Assembly: GCF_052055875.1 (NCBI RefSeq)
Contig: NZ_CP170508.1
Coordinates: 1,116,001 to 1,180,000 of the forward strand
Length of the DNA stretch: 64,000 nt
Reading direction: 5' to 3'
Source: Methanosphaerula subterraneus
GTDB lineage: Archaea > Halobacteriota > Methanomicrobia > Methanomicrobiales > Methanospirillaceae
Below are positions 1 through 8,353 of this stretch, one piece after another. A program made the translations under genes and the position numbers. Positions within the stretch are counted from its first letter, which is position 1, and each line of letters opens with the position of its first letter. Below the pieces are notes generated by a model that made no database searches, had not been told where the DNA came from, and saw only the letters and a list, made by a program, of their open reading frames with translations.

Positions 1-686
1 GCAAATTTTAAATTAATTTTTTCTTTTATGATTTGTTTATAAAACACGGACCAAATTATATACGTATAGCCGAAAACATAAACTTCTTCATTAGCGTGAT
101 TATCAATAAGATCCTGTATAGCCTGCAAATTTAACCTGAGCTCGCCGTTTTCTTCTTTCAAAAGATAAACGATCTTTTTTGCATATATACTTAAACCGCG
201 TACTCCAGCGGTACGGGCGGAGTATTCCATTCCTCGGCTATTAATTCCTTCGTGGTCAATAACAACAAATAACCTTCTTTTCGGCCCTAAATAACTGGCC
301 AATATAGATATTAGTGCCTTTGTTTGATTTATCGTTGTGTTTTTACTCAAAGGGATTCTACTTGGAATACCTGTTGTAGTTCCACTAGATTTCAAAATTT
401 TTGAAATTTCTTCTTTTGGACATATTTCCATTTCAAAATATTTGAACATCTGTACGGGCAGAGCGGGTACATCTTCTAACCTTACGATATGGTCAATGTC
501 AATTTTTTGTTTAGAAAAAAAATTTTTAATATATATATTATTTTGAGTATTGACCAGTTGAACTTTAATTATTTCTAAAAGTATCAAATTCTTTTCTTCA
601 TCCGATAAAGAGTATTGACTCAACCCCAGTAAATTATCTAAAGACTTTTGTTCCATTAATTGGGGTGAAGCCTGGATATCATCCAT
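1..686 (-). CDS. LuxE-like acyl-protein synthetase, 3' end cut by window edge
   Basis: The reading frame is open from an ATG at 686 to the window edge (about 228 residues seen). It contains SSGTTTG-PSRIPLSK, the glycine/threonine-rich ATP/AMP loop of the LuxE/PaaK branch of adenylate-forming enzymes, at about residues 109-125. LuxE enzymes activate a fatty acid as acyl-AMP and hold it on a cysteine; in non-luminous bacteria they occur in surface-glycan and acyl-modification clusters. The start overlaps the end of the acyl-CoA-ligase-like gene by 8 bp, which indicates translational coupling in one operon with a carrier protein and its activating enzyme. The partner reductase LuxC, if present, would lie beyond the left edge. 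The sequence is AT-rich and bacterial in character. The family is fairly sure; the substrate is unknown. Confidence 0.75.
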   Translation of the reverse strand, partial: MDDIQASPQLMEQKSLDNLLGLSQYSLSDEEKNLILLEIIKVQLVNTQNNIYIKNFFSKQKIDIDHIVRLEDVPALPVQMFKYFEMEICPKEEISKILKSSGTTTGIPSRIPLSKNTTINQTKALISILASYLGPKRRLFVVIDHEGINSRGMEYSARTAGVRGLSIYAKKIVYLLKEENGELRLNLQAIQDLIDNHANEEVYVFGYTYIIWSVFYKQIIKEKINLKF

Positions 687-2166
687 AGGTATTCAAATCC
701 ATTTTTGTCGAGGTTATATATTCTAATATTTTATTGCGATCGATCTTGTTTGAAGAATTTAGAGGGAAGTTGTTCATAAAGATAACCGTTGCTGGTATTT
801 TATATGAGGGCAACAGTCGCTTACACAGAGATAATATCTCATCTTTTAATTCTTCTACATTTGCATTAATTGGTTGAACTACAGCTACTACCGATTCACC
901 CAAGATATCATCAGGTAATCCAAGTGCAACGCATCCAGATACATAGTCTAATGTCATAATGAGGTCTTCAATCTCTTTTGGAGAGATACGGTAACCAGCA
1001 GGTTTTAGAATGTTTTTTGATCTACCGGTAACGAAAATATACCCATCATTATCAATTGTAGCCAGATCACCTGTGTAAAGCCTACCATTTTTAATTACTT
1101 CCCTCGTCCCATCAGGATCCTTATAATAGCATTTCATTATGTTATCGCCACTCGCTGCAATCTCTCCTTCTTCTCCTGGTTTTATTGGACAGTCCCAACT
1201 ATCAACGACTTCCAACGATACTCCCGGTATACCTTTACCTATCGACCCCATCTTTTCTTTTAAAAGATGAGGAGGTAGGTATGAAAGCCTTGCCGTAGCT
1301 TCTGTAGCACCATACATTACAAAAAATTGTTTCCCCGGGAAAGAGTCGGCCATCATTTTAAGGAATTTATTCGCCAGATGTCCTCCTGCTTGTGTGAAAT
1401 ACCTTAAACTTGGAAAACCCTGTTTTAAGAAATTAGTTTTGTTAATTAGTATCTGATATGTGCTAGGCACACCGGCAAATCCGGTGCACTCATATTTATC
1501 AATCTCGCTAATGACAGAACCAAGAAAAATATTGTTACTAAAAAAAATACTCCCGCCTACACGAAGATGAGTATGTAGTAGAGATGCACCGTAACAATAA
1601 AAAAATGGTAATACGAGGCACATTCTGTCATTGCTCGTGAGATTCAAATAACAAATTATTGACTCAGTGTTGGCGATTAAATTTTTATTTGAAAGCACAA
1701 CACCCTTTTTTTCACCAGTGCTTCCCGAGGTAAAAATAATAATTGCAGTATCCTCGAGGTCCCTATTTATCGTGAAGTTATTCTCTACAATGGGTATAGA
1801 TTTTAGTGTTTGCTCATCCAGTATATTTTTATTAAATCGGGACTTGAACACATTTTGTACAAAGTAATTGGAGAAGTTACACTGAGACAAAATATTCATG
1901 AGATCTTTATCAGAAATTTTTGTTTCAACCAACACGGCGATATTACCGCTTTTTATTATCGATAAATAGCAAATTATGAAGAATAGATTGTTTTCAGATA
2001 ATAATAAAAATTCTTTATCGGAACCATAGTTATTATAGATATATGTTGCTAGAGAGTTCACGCTTTTAATTAGCTCTCTATATTTTATGCCCACATTGGT
2101 GCCTAAGAGGAAGTCTTTGTCAAGATTTTGACAATTTTCAAGCAGATAACTTGCAAAATTGGACAT
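679..2166 (-). CDS. AMP-dependent acyl ligase (acyl-CoA/acyl-ACP synthetase family)
   Basis: This 495-residue protein has the core motifs of the ANL superfamily in order: IIIFTSGSTGEKKG at about 142-155 (phosphate loop), YGATEATARLSYL (A5), YTGDLATIDNDGYIFVTGR (A7-A8 hinge) and a C-terminal NKIDRNKI with the catalytic lysine of the small domain. Such enzymes make acyl-adenylates and pass the acyl group to CoA or a phosphopantetheine arm. The gene lies 12 bp after a stand-alone acyl carrier protein gene, so I infer that it loads that carrier. The next gene, a LuxE-like synthetase, overlaps its stop. Length is normal for the family. The acid substrate cannot be read from the sequence. Confidence 0.85.
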   Translation of the reverse strand: MSNFASYLLENCQNLDKDFLLGTNVGIKYRELIKSVNSLATYIYNNYGSDKEFLLLSENNLFFIICYLSIIKSGNIAVLVETKISDKDLMNILSQCNFSNYFVQNVFKSRFNKNILDEQTLKSIPIVENNFTINRDLEDTAIIIFTSGSTGEKKGVVLSNKNLIANTESIICYLNLTSNDRMCLVLPFFYCYGASLLHTHLRVGGSIFFSNNIFLGSVISEIDKYECTGFAGVPSTYQILINKTNFLKQGFPSLRYFTQAGGHLANKFLKMMADSFPGKQFFVMYGATEATARLSYLPPHLLKEKMGSIGKGIPGVSLEVVDSWDCPIKPGEEGEIAASGDNIMKCYYKDPDGTREVIKNGRLYTGDLATIDNDGYIFVTGRSKNILKPAGYRISPKEIEDLIMTLDYVSGCVALGLPDDILGESVVAVVQPINANVEELKDEILSLCKRLLPSYKIPATVIFMNNFPLNSSNKIDRNKILEYITSTKMDLNTYG

Positions 2167-2178
2167 TGTTAAATTTTT

Positions 2179-2415
2179 TTACAGGTATTTATTCACGATA
2201 GTCTTCACATTTGCAAAAGTATTCATTGCTATAATATCCACAGTATCAAACTCAATACCATACACTTCTTCAAATTTTGATATCATAATCAAATGTTCGA
2301 ATGAATCCCATTGATTAACGGAGTTATATGCAGTATCATCATTCACATCAGATTCAGCTAGGCCTAGGACTTCGCAAAATATTTTTTTTATTTTTTCATT
2401 GTTATCCATCATCAT
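2179..2415 (-). CDS. acyl carrier protein
   Basis: A 78-residue acidic helical protein with the phosphopantetheine attachment site NQWDSFEH; the modified serine is about residue 38. The size and the later pattern FEEVYGIEFDTVDI fit a free-standing carrier protein. Three consecutive ATG codons (2415, 2412, 2409) are possible starts, all inside the 3' end of the AcpS gene, so the two are translationally coupled. Archaea do not use a dedicated ACP for membrane lipids, so this carrier probably serves a specialised acylation, for example of a surface sugar. That role is inference from the neighbours. Confidence 0.85.
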   Translation of the reverse strand: MMMDNNEKIKKIFCEVLGLAESDVNDDTAYNSVNQWDSFEHLIMISKFEEVYGIEFDTVDIIAMNTFANVKTIVNKYL

Positions 2416-2794
2416 TCAACTCAATTATTACAACAAATGCAATTGCCGTATCTTCTGAATGAGATAAACTCACCTTCGATAGATATCTATCCGAGTTATC
2501 GATTTTAAGATTAACCCTCGGCACTCCATTGATGTCATGTAATATCTCGATATATCGAAAGTCAATGTTGTGACGGCCAAGGGTATTCAACGCTTTTATC
2601 GTCGCTTCTTTTGCTGCAAACCTTACAGCCAGATGTGATGCAGGATTTTGAGTTGCATGACAGTAATCCAACTCGGCTTTTGTATAGATTTTATTCAGCA
2701 GTTTCTCATTTACTGGCGAGATATGTGCATTAAATCGATCGATATTTTCTATATCGACCCCTATACCAAAGTTGAGGAATTCCTTCGCCATCAT
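2402..2794 (-). CDS. acpS: holo-ACP synthase (AcpS-type phosphopantetheinyl transferase)
   Basis: A 130-residue protein with both AcpS signatures: GIGVDIENIDRF (metal-binding Asp at about residue 14) and RFAAKEATIKAL at about 58-69 (Glu63 and Lys67). It moves 4'-phosphopantetheine from CoA to the carrier serine. Its 3' end overlaps the ACP gene by 14 bp, so enzyme and substrate protein are encoded as a pair. It is the first gene of the visible operon AcpS - ACP - ligase - LuxE. AcpS is normally bacterial; together with the low GC content this suggests horizontal acquisition. The start may be 2794 or 2791, and no strong ribosome site is seen. Confidence 0.88.
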   Translation of the reverse strand: MMAKEFLNFGIGVDIENIDRFNAHISPVNEKLLNKIYTKAELDYCHATQNPASHLAVRFAAKEATIKALNTLGRHNIDFRYIEILHDINGVPRVNLKIDNSDRYLSKVSLSHSEDTAIAFVVIIELNDDG

Positions 2795-2968
2795 TACATT
2801 CTATCGCAGATTTATCGCATTTTTCAAATCGTTTGGTTGGGATTCCCATTTTGACGATTAAGGTCACTTTCCATTTACACATAGTTTTCGGGAATTTTAA
2901 AAAAAAGTGAACGTCGATCGCTAATTGTCGTCCCTCCTTCTACAAATTCACTGAATAGTTTTCCTTCT

Positions 2969-4378
2969 TTATCCTTCTTTCCTCTTTCTATCTGCTATTG
3001 CCACCATTATTGTTGCTGAAATAGTTATCAATGCAGCGAGAATTCCATCATTTATTTTTCCATATAATTCATAAAAAACAATAATAATAATAACTATCAG
3101 CAAAAAAAATCCCGACCAAAAATAAATATTATTGCGGCGTTTTGTTGCTATTTTGAGCATTTGTAATTCTCGTTCTTTTAATATTCTCGCATCTTCTTGC
3201 TCTTTTAATATTCTCGCATCTTCTTGTTCTTTTAATATTCTCGCATCTTCTTGTTCTTTTAATATTCTCGCATCTTCTTGTTCTTTTAATATTCTCGCAT
3301 CTTCTTGTTCTTTTAATATTCTCGCTTCATTAATTTGATTATCCATTTCTCTTTTTTTATAATATTTTCCTAATTTATCCTCATTTAGAGTCAAAAGGTT
3401 TTCTATCAACTTTTTATTACCAGATGATCCTAAATACATTGTTGTAAGGATATAGGCTCCATAATGGGAATCACTTACTTTTGTTGGAGGAGTTTCCACA
3501 ATCTTACACAACATGATGGGTTTTCTATCATGGTGAGGATAATCGCCGCCAGTAAATATTATCGGATCCCACTGATCAGAACAACTCTCAAACCAACTCA
3601 TATATAATCTCTTTCGATCCTCTTTGTGATCACAAGCTTGAATGAATGGGTGAACACTAAGTTCATCGGGAACAACTTTAGGAAACCAATGATCGTCCTG
3701 TATTTTATTTATTAACTCAATATTTTTATCTTTAATTCCACATAAAATTGGATAAAATTCTGCCAATTCTTCATTCACTAGACCTGTTATACCTTTAAGA
3801 TCTTTTCCTTGTCTAGTTGATGTGACAATGCTTTGATCAAATATATTATAGGAATCTTGCACAAGATTCCATGCGACAGATTGTGATTCAAGGATTAAAA
3901 TTCCACCAATTTTTACCCATTCATTCAAAGCAGATTTATAATTGTTAAAAAACTGAAAGGCTTTATCAGAACCATAAATCGAATCATTGTTAATTGCATC
4001 CCAATTAATAATTATTATATCCGTCTTTTCTCGAGAGAAGAGTTCAGTTGGTAAAAATGGAGTAAATTTTGTTGAAGTTTCAACTAAAGTAGCATCTTCC
4101 TTAAAGTACTTGGATAATGTATCGGCTATACTAATAAAATCAAAATTCAAGTCAGTTTTTGTATAAGATTTTTTTATTTTCCGCCAAAAACAGGTCCTTC
4201 CTTTTTGATATTGGTGATATAGCACCTTCATTTTAGAGTCCTTTATAGTTTCCTTTTCACTTTCTGTAAGATGAGGATCTGTTTTTTCTAAATTTTTAAG
4301 ATCGTTTTCCAAATTTTTAAGATCACTTTCCGGAATTTCAGGAATGTTTCTGTCACAAATAATCTTTATATTGGTCAT
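2969..4378 (-). CDS. membrane-anchored coiled-coil protein with unknown N-terminal domain
   Basis: I do not recognise a family for the first 340 or so residues of this 469-residue protein; a segment around TDIIIINWDAIN and GGILILESQS looks like an alternating beta/alpha (Rossmann or amidotransferase-like) core. Next comes nearly six copies of the nonapeptide ILKEQEDAR, charged and probably a single long helix or coiled coil, and then two membrane segments at about 418-438 and 443-462 with a short basic tail. The likely topology is a soluble domain on a stalk held at the membrane. It is AT-rich and on the same strand as the AcpS operon, 174 bp upstream of it, so it may be cotranscribed or independent. 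Function unknown. Confidence 0.6.
   Translation of the reverse strand: MTNIKIICDRNIPEIPESDLKNLENDLKNLEKTDPHLTESEKETIKDSKMKVLYHQYQKGRTCFWRKIKKSYTKTDLNFDFISIADTLSKYFKEDATLVETSTKFTPFLPTELFSREKTDIIIINWDAINNDSIYGSDKAFQFFNNYKSALNEWVKIGGILILESQSVAWNLVQDSYNIFDQSIVTSTRQGKDLKGITGLVNEELAEFYPILCGIKDKNIELINKIQDDHWFPKVVPDELSVHPFIQACDHKEDRKRLYMSWFESCSDQWDPIIFTGGDYPHHDRKPIMLCKIVETPPTKVSDSHYGAYILTTMYLGSSGNKKLIENLLTLNEDKLGKYYKKREMDNQINEARILKEQEDARILKEQEDARILKEQEDARILKEQEDARILKEQEDARILKERELQMLKIATKRRNNIYFWSGFFLLIVIIIIVFYELYGKINDGILAALITISATIMVAIADRKRKEG
3173..3325 (-). repeat. 27-bp in-frame tandem repeat, about 5.7 copies
   Basis: The 27-bp unit (TTCTTTTAATATTCTCGCAT followed by CTTCTTG on the plus strand) is repeated head to tail with almost no changes; one T-to-C difference is seen at 3200. 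It encodes the nine-residue helix unit ILKEQEDAR. Because the unit is a multiple of three, changes in copy number lengthen or shorten the stalk without a frameshift. Confidence 0.95.
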
Positions 4379-4742
4379 TACTAAAAGTGATTTTACCCAG
4401 TATAATATCTTCCTTTTTTGTTGCAGATCATTGAAGAGTGGACATTGAAACCCGTAAAAGATTCAGATATTCTTATTAACCAAAATCCTCATCCCAATAT
4501 AAAAAGACACTCGAATACCCCCAGGAAAAGAACACTATGATAGAAACCACCATGCGGACCTTCATCAGGTCCGGGGCAGGTCCTACCCGTTCCTGATGGG
4601 GCCAGGAACTGGCCGGGGCTGGCGGGGAGGTGCAGCCGTGGACCGGTGAGCGGGGAGGTGTTGAGCAACTGCCGGCACAGAAGAGAAACCGGAACGTTCA
4701 GTTACCGGAGATTTTGAAAGTGATCGGAACCCGTTACAAAAA
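4379..4742. other. intergenic region at an AT-rich to GC-rich junction
   Basis: No convincing gene. Composition changes sharply near 4,540, from the AT-rich left island to GC-rich chromosome. A CATCAGG...CCTGATG inverted repeat is present around 4,566-4,601, which may be a hairpin. The region lies upstream of the coiled-coil gene and downstream of the serpin gene, so it should hold the former's promoter and the latter's terminator. It is a candidate edge of an acquired segment. Confidence 0.45.
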
Positions 4743-6089
4743 TCAGGAGCCGGCCGGGTTTACCACCCGACCGATGAAGAGGATGGTTCCGGTTTCCTTA
4801 TCCTGAATCAGGAAAACAAACGGATGATCGGCCCTGAACTCCGGCACCGGCGGACTCGTACCTGAAGGAGCCATGACCAGATCCACGACAACCGCAGTCG
4901 CAGCAGCAGCCTCGGTCCCGTTCTCGTTCACATCGATGAACGCCTTGTGGATAACATCGCTGATGAAAAGGTTCGTGGTCCCGTCCATACCGGAAAGATC
5001 CGCTGCACCCCCGGTAAATGCCGTGGGCATCCCCATTGCACTCAGGGTCTGGGGCAGACGGTATTCGGTCTCCATCCGGAACTTCGGGAGAGAAAGATTC
5101 ACACGCTGGGATCTCGCAGAGCCCTGGAGGGCCGACAGGTTATTGTCATTCAGGACGGCCTCAGCGGGGTTCAGGTCGTCGCCCTTCGGGAGGATAACGA
5201 TCATCGACAGGGCTTTTGTGGAGTTATCGACATAGGGCAGCTCGATATACTGGACGCCGGCGTTCTCGGCATACGGGTATTTCGCTCCGGGACCGGTGTT
5301 CTCCATCATCTGGACCTGTACCGATGTTCCGGTTCCGGTCCGGAAATCAGCCTCTTTCGTCCGGGCTGCATCGAAGGGCCGGCTCCACGTCCCCTTGAAG
5401 TAGACGGCATTGGTGACAACCAGCCGTGTCAGGGCAGTGATACTGCCGGAAGGCAGAAGATCGCGGATCTTATGCTCGGTCTTCTCCTCGACCCATCGGT
5501 TGATCGTTGCACGGGACTCCTCTGGAGTAGTTTTGAAATCGAGGTTCGTCACGTCAGCGGAGTAGTACTTCCGGGCACTATCGGTAAATGCCGGGAGGAA
5601 GGGATAGCTCTTCTCTGCCCAGAGTGCATTGACCGTCCGGAAGGTATACCCTGTATCCGTAGCATTGAACCCCTCGTTGATCCTGGCGAAGCCCGACTGG
5701 CGGACCGTATCATTTTGTGGGAGGTGGAATACCGAGAAGATCTCGTCCCGGGTCTTTCCCTTCGCCCCTTCCCCGGTTATGGCGAGTGCGGATGAGATGG
5801 AGAACGGGGAGTAGAACAGGTTATGCCCGGCGTTGTCAGGGTTTTTGGCAAGGGTCGTGTACAGGTCTGACGCAAACCGGTTGTTCGCCGCTGCAACGGA
5901 CTCCGCCGGCTGTGCATTCCCGGAATCTGTTGTTCCGGGAACCGGAGTTATGACATGTGTTTCCTGCGGAGAACTGGTCGGTGAAGCATTCACCCCAGGC
6001 TTTTGCGCCTGGTCGGTGCAGCCTGAGATCAGGAGAGCGGCGATGACAAGGGAGACCAGAATCCCTATGCCGGCCAGTTTTTGATTCAT
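4743..6089 (-). CDS. lipoprotein serpin (serine protease inhibitor)
   Basis: A 448-residue protein with an N-terminal hydrophobic stretch ending in the lipobox LLISGC (Cys24), so it is predicted to be a lipid-anchored exported protein. The serpin fold is clear from NAVYFKGTWSRPF, the hinge ENGTEAAAATA and the C-terminal FRADHPFVFLI and GRVVNP. The hinge has the small residues needed for loop insertion, so it should be inhibitory. Counting from the hinge glycine as P15 places P1-P1' at about Val-Met, which suggests an elastase-like target protease (inference). I take the ATG at 6089, which follows a GGTG ribosome site and a TATA box at 6113-6120; a GTG two codons upstream is also possible. Serpins occur only sporadically in archaea. 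Confidence 0.92.
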   Translation of the reverse strand: MNQKLAGIGILVSLVIAALLISGCTDQAQKPGVNASPTSSPQETHVITPVPGTTDSGNAQPAESVAAANNRFASDLYTTLAKNPDNAGHNLFYSPFSISSALAITGEGAKGKTRDEIFSVFHLPQNDTVRQSGFARINEGFNATDTGYTFRTVNALWAEKSYPFLPAFTDSARKYYSADVTNLDFKTTPEESRATINRWVEEKTEHKIRDLLPSGSITALTRLVVTNAVYFKGTWSRPFDAARTKEADFRTGTGTSVQVQMMENTGPGAKYPYAENAGVQYIELPYVDNSTKALSMIVILPKGDDLNPAEAVLNDNNLSALQGSARSQRVNLSLPKFRMETEYRLPQTLSAMGMPTAFTGGAADLSGMDGTTNLFISDVIHKAFIDVNENGTEAAAATAVVVDLVMAPSGTSPPVPEFRADHPFVFLIQDKETGTILFIGRVVNPAGS

Positions 6090-6112
6090 AGTCACCAGTG
6101 TATCAAATGAGG

Positions 6113-6120
6113 AAATATAA
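6113..6120 (-). promoter_or_regulatory. TATA box for the serpin gene
   Basis: TTATATTT on the minus strand, 24-31 bp upstream of the chosen ATG at 6089. This fits an archaeal promoter giving a very short leader. Confidence 0.5.
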
Positions 6121-6283
6121 CTGGCGATGACTGCGGGTTATTTTCAGTTAACGAAATGAGTGTCGACGACGTTTCCTCCCTGCCCGGGGGCCGGCCGGTC
6201 GCGAGCGGGGATGCAGCCGGCTCCGGCGTTTTGGGGCTCGATGAAATCCGCGAATGGGGGCATTTTGGAGTGCGAACGAAGCG

Positions 6284-6772
6284 TTATATCTCTTTTTGAT
6301 ACATGACGACATCCAGAATTTTTCCGAATTTTTCGCCGATATTTTTCAAGTGTGCGCATTTCACATAATTCATCTTTTCAAAGAGCCGGATACTTGCATG
6401 GTTCTCACCGGACAGCGTTCCAACCAAGACATGTATTCCGGCCTTTTTTGCAGAATCCTCAAGATACTGCAGGGCAACTGCACCGATACCCTTGCCGGTG
6501 TATTCCGGCTTCAGATAAATGCTCAGCTCAGCAGATCTATCATAAGCCTGTCGCTTTTTGTATCGGGACAGGAAGCAATAACCGATGATCTCGTCGTTCT
6601 CCTTAATAACAAATGAAGGATATTTCGGGTGCGAGATAAACAAAAATTCCTTCAGTTCCTTGATGGAAATTTTCTCTCCGTGAAAGGTGGCAGTTGAATT
6701 TACAATGTAATGATCATAGATTTCCTTGATTGTATCGAGATCGTTCTCCGTCACGGGATAAAACGCTACCAT
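6284..6772 (-). CDS. GNAT family N-acetyltransferase (phosphinothricin-acetyltransferase-like)
   Basis: A 162-residue single-domain GNAT protein. The acetyl-CoA pyrophosphate loop is visible as YTGKGIGAVALQYL (about residues 93-106), followed by the usual GENHASIRLFEKMNY helix and strand. The N-terminal pattern ending in NSTATFHGEKIS resembles the PAT/Bar subgroup, which acetylates small amines or amino-acid analogues. The gene stands alone between the serpin gene and a TBP fragment. The acceptor substrate is unknown. Confidence 0.85.
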   Translation of the reverse strand: MVAFYPVTENDLDTIKEIYDHYIVNSTATFHGEKISIKELKEFLFISHPKYPSFVIKENDEIIGYCFLSRYKKRQAYDRSAELSIYLKPEYTGKGIGAVALQYLEDSAKKAGIHVLVGTLSGENHASIRLFEKMNYVKCAHLKNIGEKFGKILDVVMYQKEI

Positions 6773-6815
6773 GTAGAGGAATTATGTTTTGCATCCTATC
6801 AATCAGTTATGATTT

Positions 6816-6962
6816 TCACCTGAGAGAGCCGCCCCGGGAACTTTTTTTGAGTTCACCATTGTCGACGGCGGTGAAAATCACCTCACGATCCATAGAGTCA
6901 GCGATCGATCCTGAAGCGACGATATTCTCGATCTTCGAGGGGGTGGGATAACCCTCCGATAG
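6816..6962 (-). pseudogene. decayed N-terminal fragment of a TATA-binding protein gene
   Basis: The minus strand encodes PSKIENIVASGSIADSMD, nearly the same as the start of the intact TBP gene at 7244-7795. The frame is lost at a run of seven A residues; one base later the matching FPG motif (normally in KRFPGAVLRI) appears in the next frame, and then similarity stops. The open frame begins upstream at 7070 with unrelated sequence. I read this as a partial duplicate inactivated by truncation and frameshift. Confidence 0.75.
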
Positions 6963-7243
6963 GTATGCCCATTTCACGATAATGTGTAAAATATACGACC
7001 TATGAATGTTTTCAAACCTCTCTCTAACAGGATCTGAAAAGAATGAGAGAGCATAGGATGTGAATTCCATCGCAGAGAGGGCCAGGGTGAAGAGAAAAGA
7101 TTGTAAAAATCATGTGGTGCCATGACGTGTTGTGGGTGAGCAAACCACTGATCCACCAATGAATGAAGATTCAAAAAGGGACTCTTGTAGAGTGATGGAG
7201 TGAGAGAGCGAAGGGAAATGAGATTTCATGCCAGATAGTATCA

Positions 7244-7795
7244 TTAAATATTATCCAACATCTGTTCAAGGAATGCAACTCCTCTCTCGATATCTTCCAT
7301 AATTTTCCCCCCAGTCAGAATTATTTTCCCTGATGAAAAGAGAAGAGCGACAATCTTTGGATCTGATATACGATATACTAACCCGGGAAACTGTTCAGGT
7401 TCATACTCGATATTTTCCAGGTTCAGCGTGATAACTACCTTATTCAGGTTAATGTACTTTCCGAGGTCATACGAACAGACCATATTGGTGACGGCCACAT
7501 CAGGCGTATCATGACAGATTACTCCGGCCTCTTTCATGGTCTGGATGAGAATAGCCTGACCACGGACTAAAGCCTCCGGGCTTCTGGCGCCAGTTATTAC
7601 TACCTTTCCAGAAGAAAAAACGAGTACCGCGATTTTGGGGTTTTGAATTCGTAATACTGCACCAGGAAATCGTTTTGTATTGAGGTCGCAGTTTTCCAGT
7701 TTAGCAGAGATCATCTCAAGATCGATAGAATCAGCAATAGATCCCGAAGCAACGATATTCTCGATCTTAGGAGACTGAGGTTTTTCTTCACTCAT
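7244..7795 (-). CDS. tbp: TATA-binding protein (TBP)
   Basis: This 183-residue protein has the two-fold symmetric saddle of archaeal TBP. Repeat one reads NIVASGSIADSIDLEMISAK ... FPGAVLRIQNPKIAVLVF; repeat two reads NMVCSYDLGKYINLNKVVIT ... FPGLVYRISDPKIVALLF. Each is followed by an SSGK(V/I)(V/I)(I/L)TG strand. TBP recognises the TATA box with TFB and recruits RNA polymerase. The length is complete for the family and no acidic tail is present. It is flanked on both sides by damaged copies, and about 50 bp of its upstream sequence is shared with the copy at 7870-8353. Whether this is the main or an accessory TBP cannot be told from the window. Confidence 0.95.
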   Translation of the reverse strand: MSEEKPQSPKIENIVASGSIADSIDLEMISAKLENCDLNTKRFPGAVLRIQNPKIAVLVFSSGKVVITGARSPEALVRGQAILIQTMKEAGVICHDTPDVAVTNMVCSYDLGKYINLNKVVITLNLENIEYEPEQFPGLVYRISDPKIVALLFSSGKIILTGGKIMEDIERGVAFLEQMLDNI

Positions 7796-7869
7796 GAAGG
7801 TTAGATGGGTATGATGATCCCAAGGTGTTATCGGTTAAGTGTTCCCAGAGTCCTACCGGGTAAAAATTC

Positions 7870-8353
7870 TCACCCATGTCGAAGAAAAACCGCTACGACG
7901 TTGGGATCACCTGCTTCAGATGTCGTGAAAAAGGGTATTTCCGAGACTCGATATCCCGCGATAAAGATAACGAAAATATTCACTCGATCGTTACCATCTA
8001 TCAGGAGCCGGCTCGGTACCTGGCAGAGCAGGGAACCGGAGCTGGACCCACTCAACAATCCCGGAAAACTGGCTGAGATGATCCATTGAGGTGGCTGCAA
8101 GAGCGAGAGGATTGACCGAAATCGATCCATCCTCTTTCTCTTCGATGGATGTTATCACCAGAGCAGCGTAATCCATGGATTCAGAGGTAAGGTTGAGATC
8201 CTGTCGGTATACCAGGAGAGATGACACGGTGTTGAGTGCCGGTCCTCCCTTAAAGATTCTCGTGGAAATTACCTCGAGATCAATGGCATCGGAGATAGAT
8301 TCTGAATCAACATAGTGCTTAACCTCAGGGGACTGAGATTTTTCTTCACGCAT
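7870..8353 (-). pseudogene. diverged, frameshifted TATA-binding protein copy
   Basis: The frame starting at 8353 (120 residues) begins EEKSQSPEV and SISDAIDLEVIST, matching the start of the intact TBP; a later stretch ending SQFSGIVEW aligns with EPEQFPGLVYR of the second TBP repeat, after an internal loss. The frame stops at 7991, but the next frame continues with NDRVNIFVIFIAG, which aligns with DPKIVALLFSSG. Upstream, GATAACACCTTG and the following roughly 35 bp match the leader of the intact TBP. So this is a duplicate that includes the promoter region and has lost its coding integrity; a truncated divergent product of 120 residues could still be made. Confidence 0.65.

Noticed and set aside
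3173..3325. Possible CRISPR-like array (27-bp repeats)
   Set aside because: The units are contiguous with no spacers and lie in frame inside a gene, coding a helical nonapeptide.
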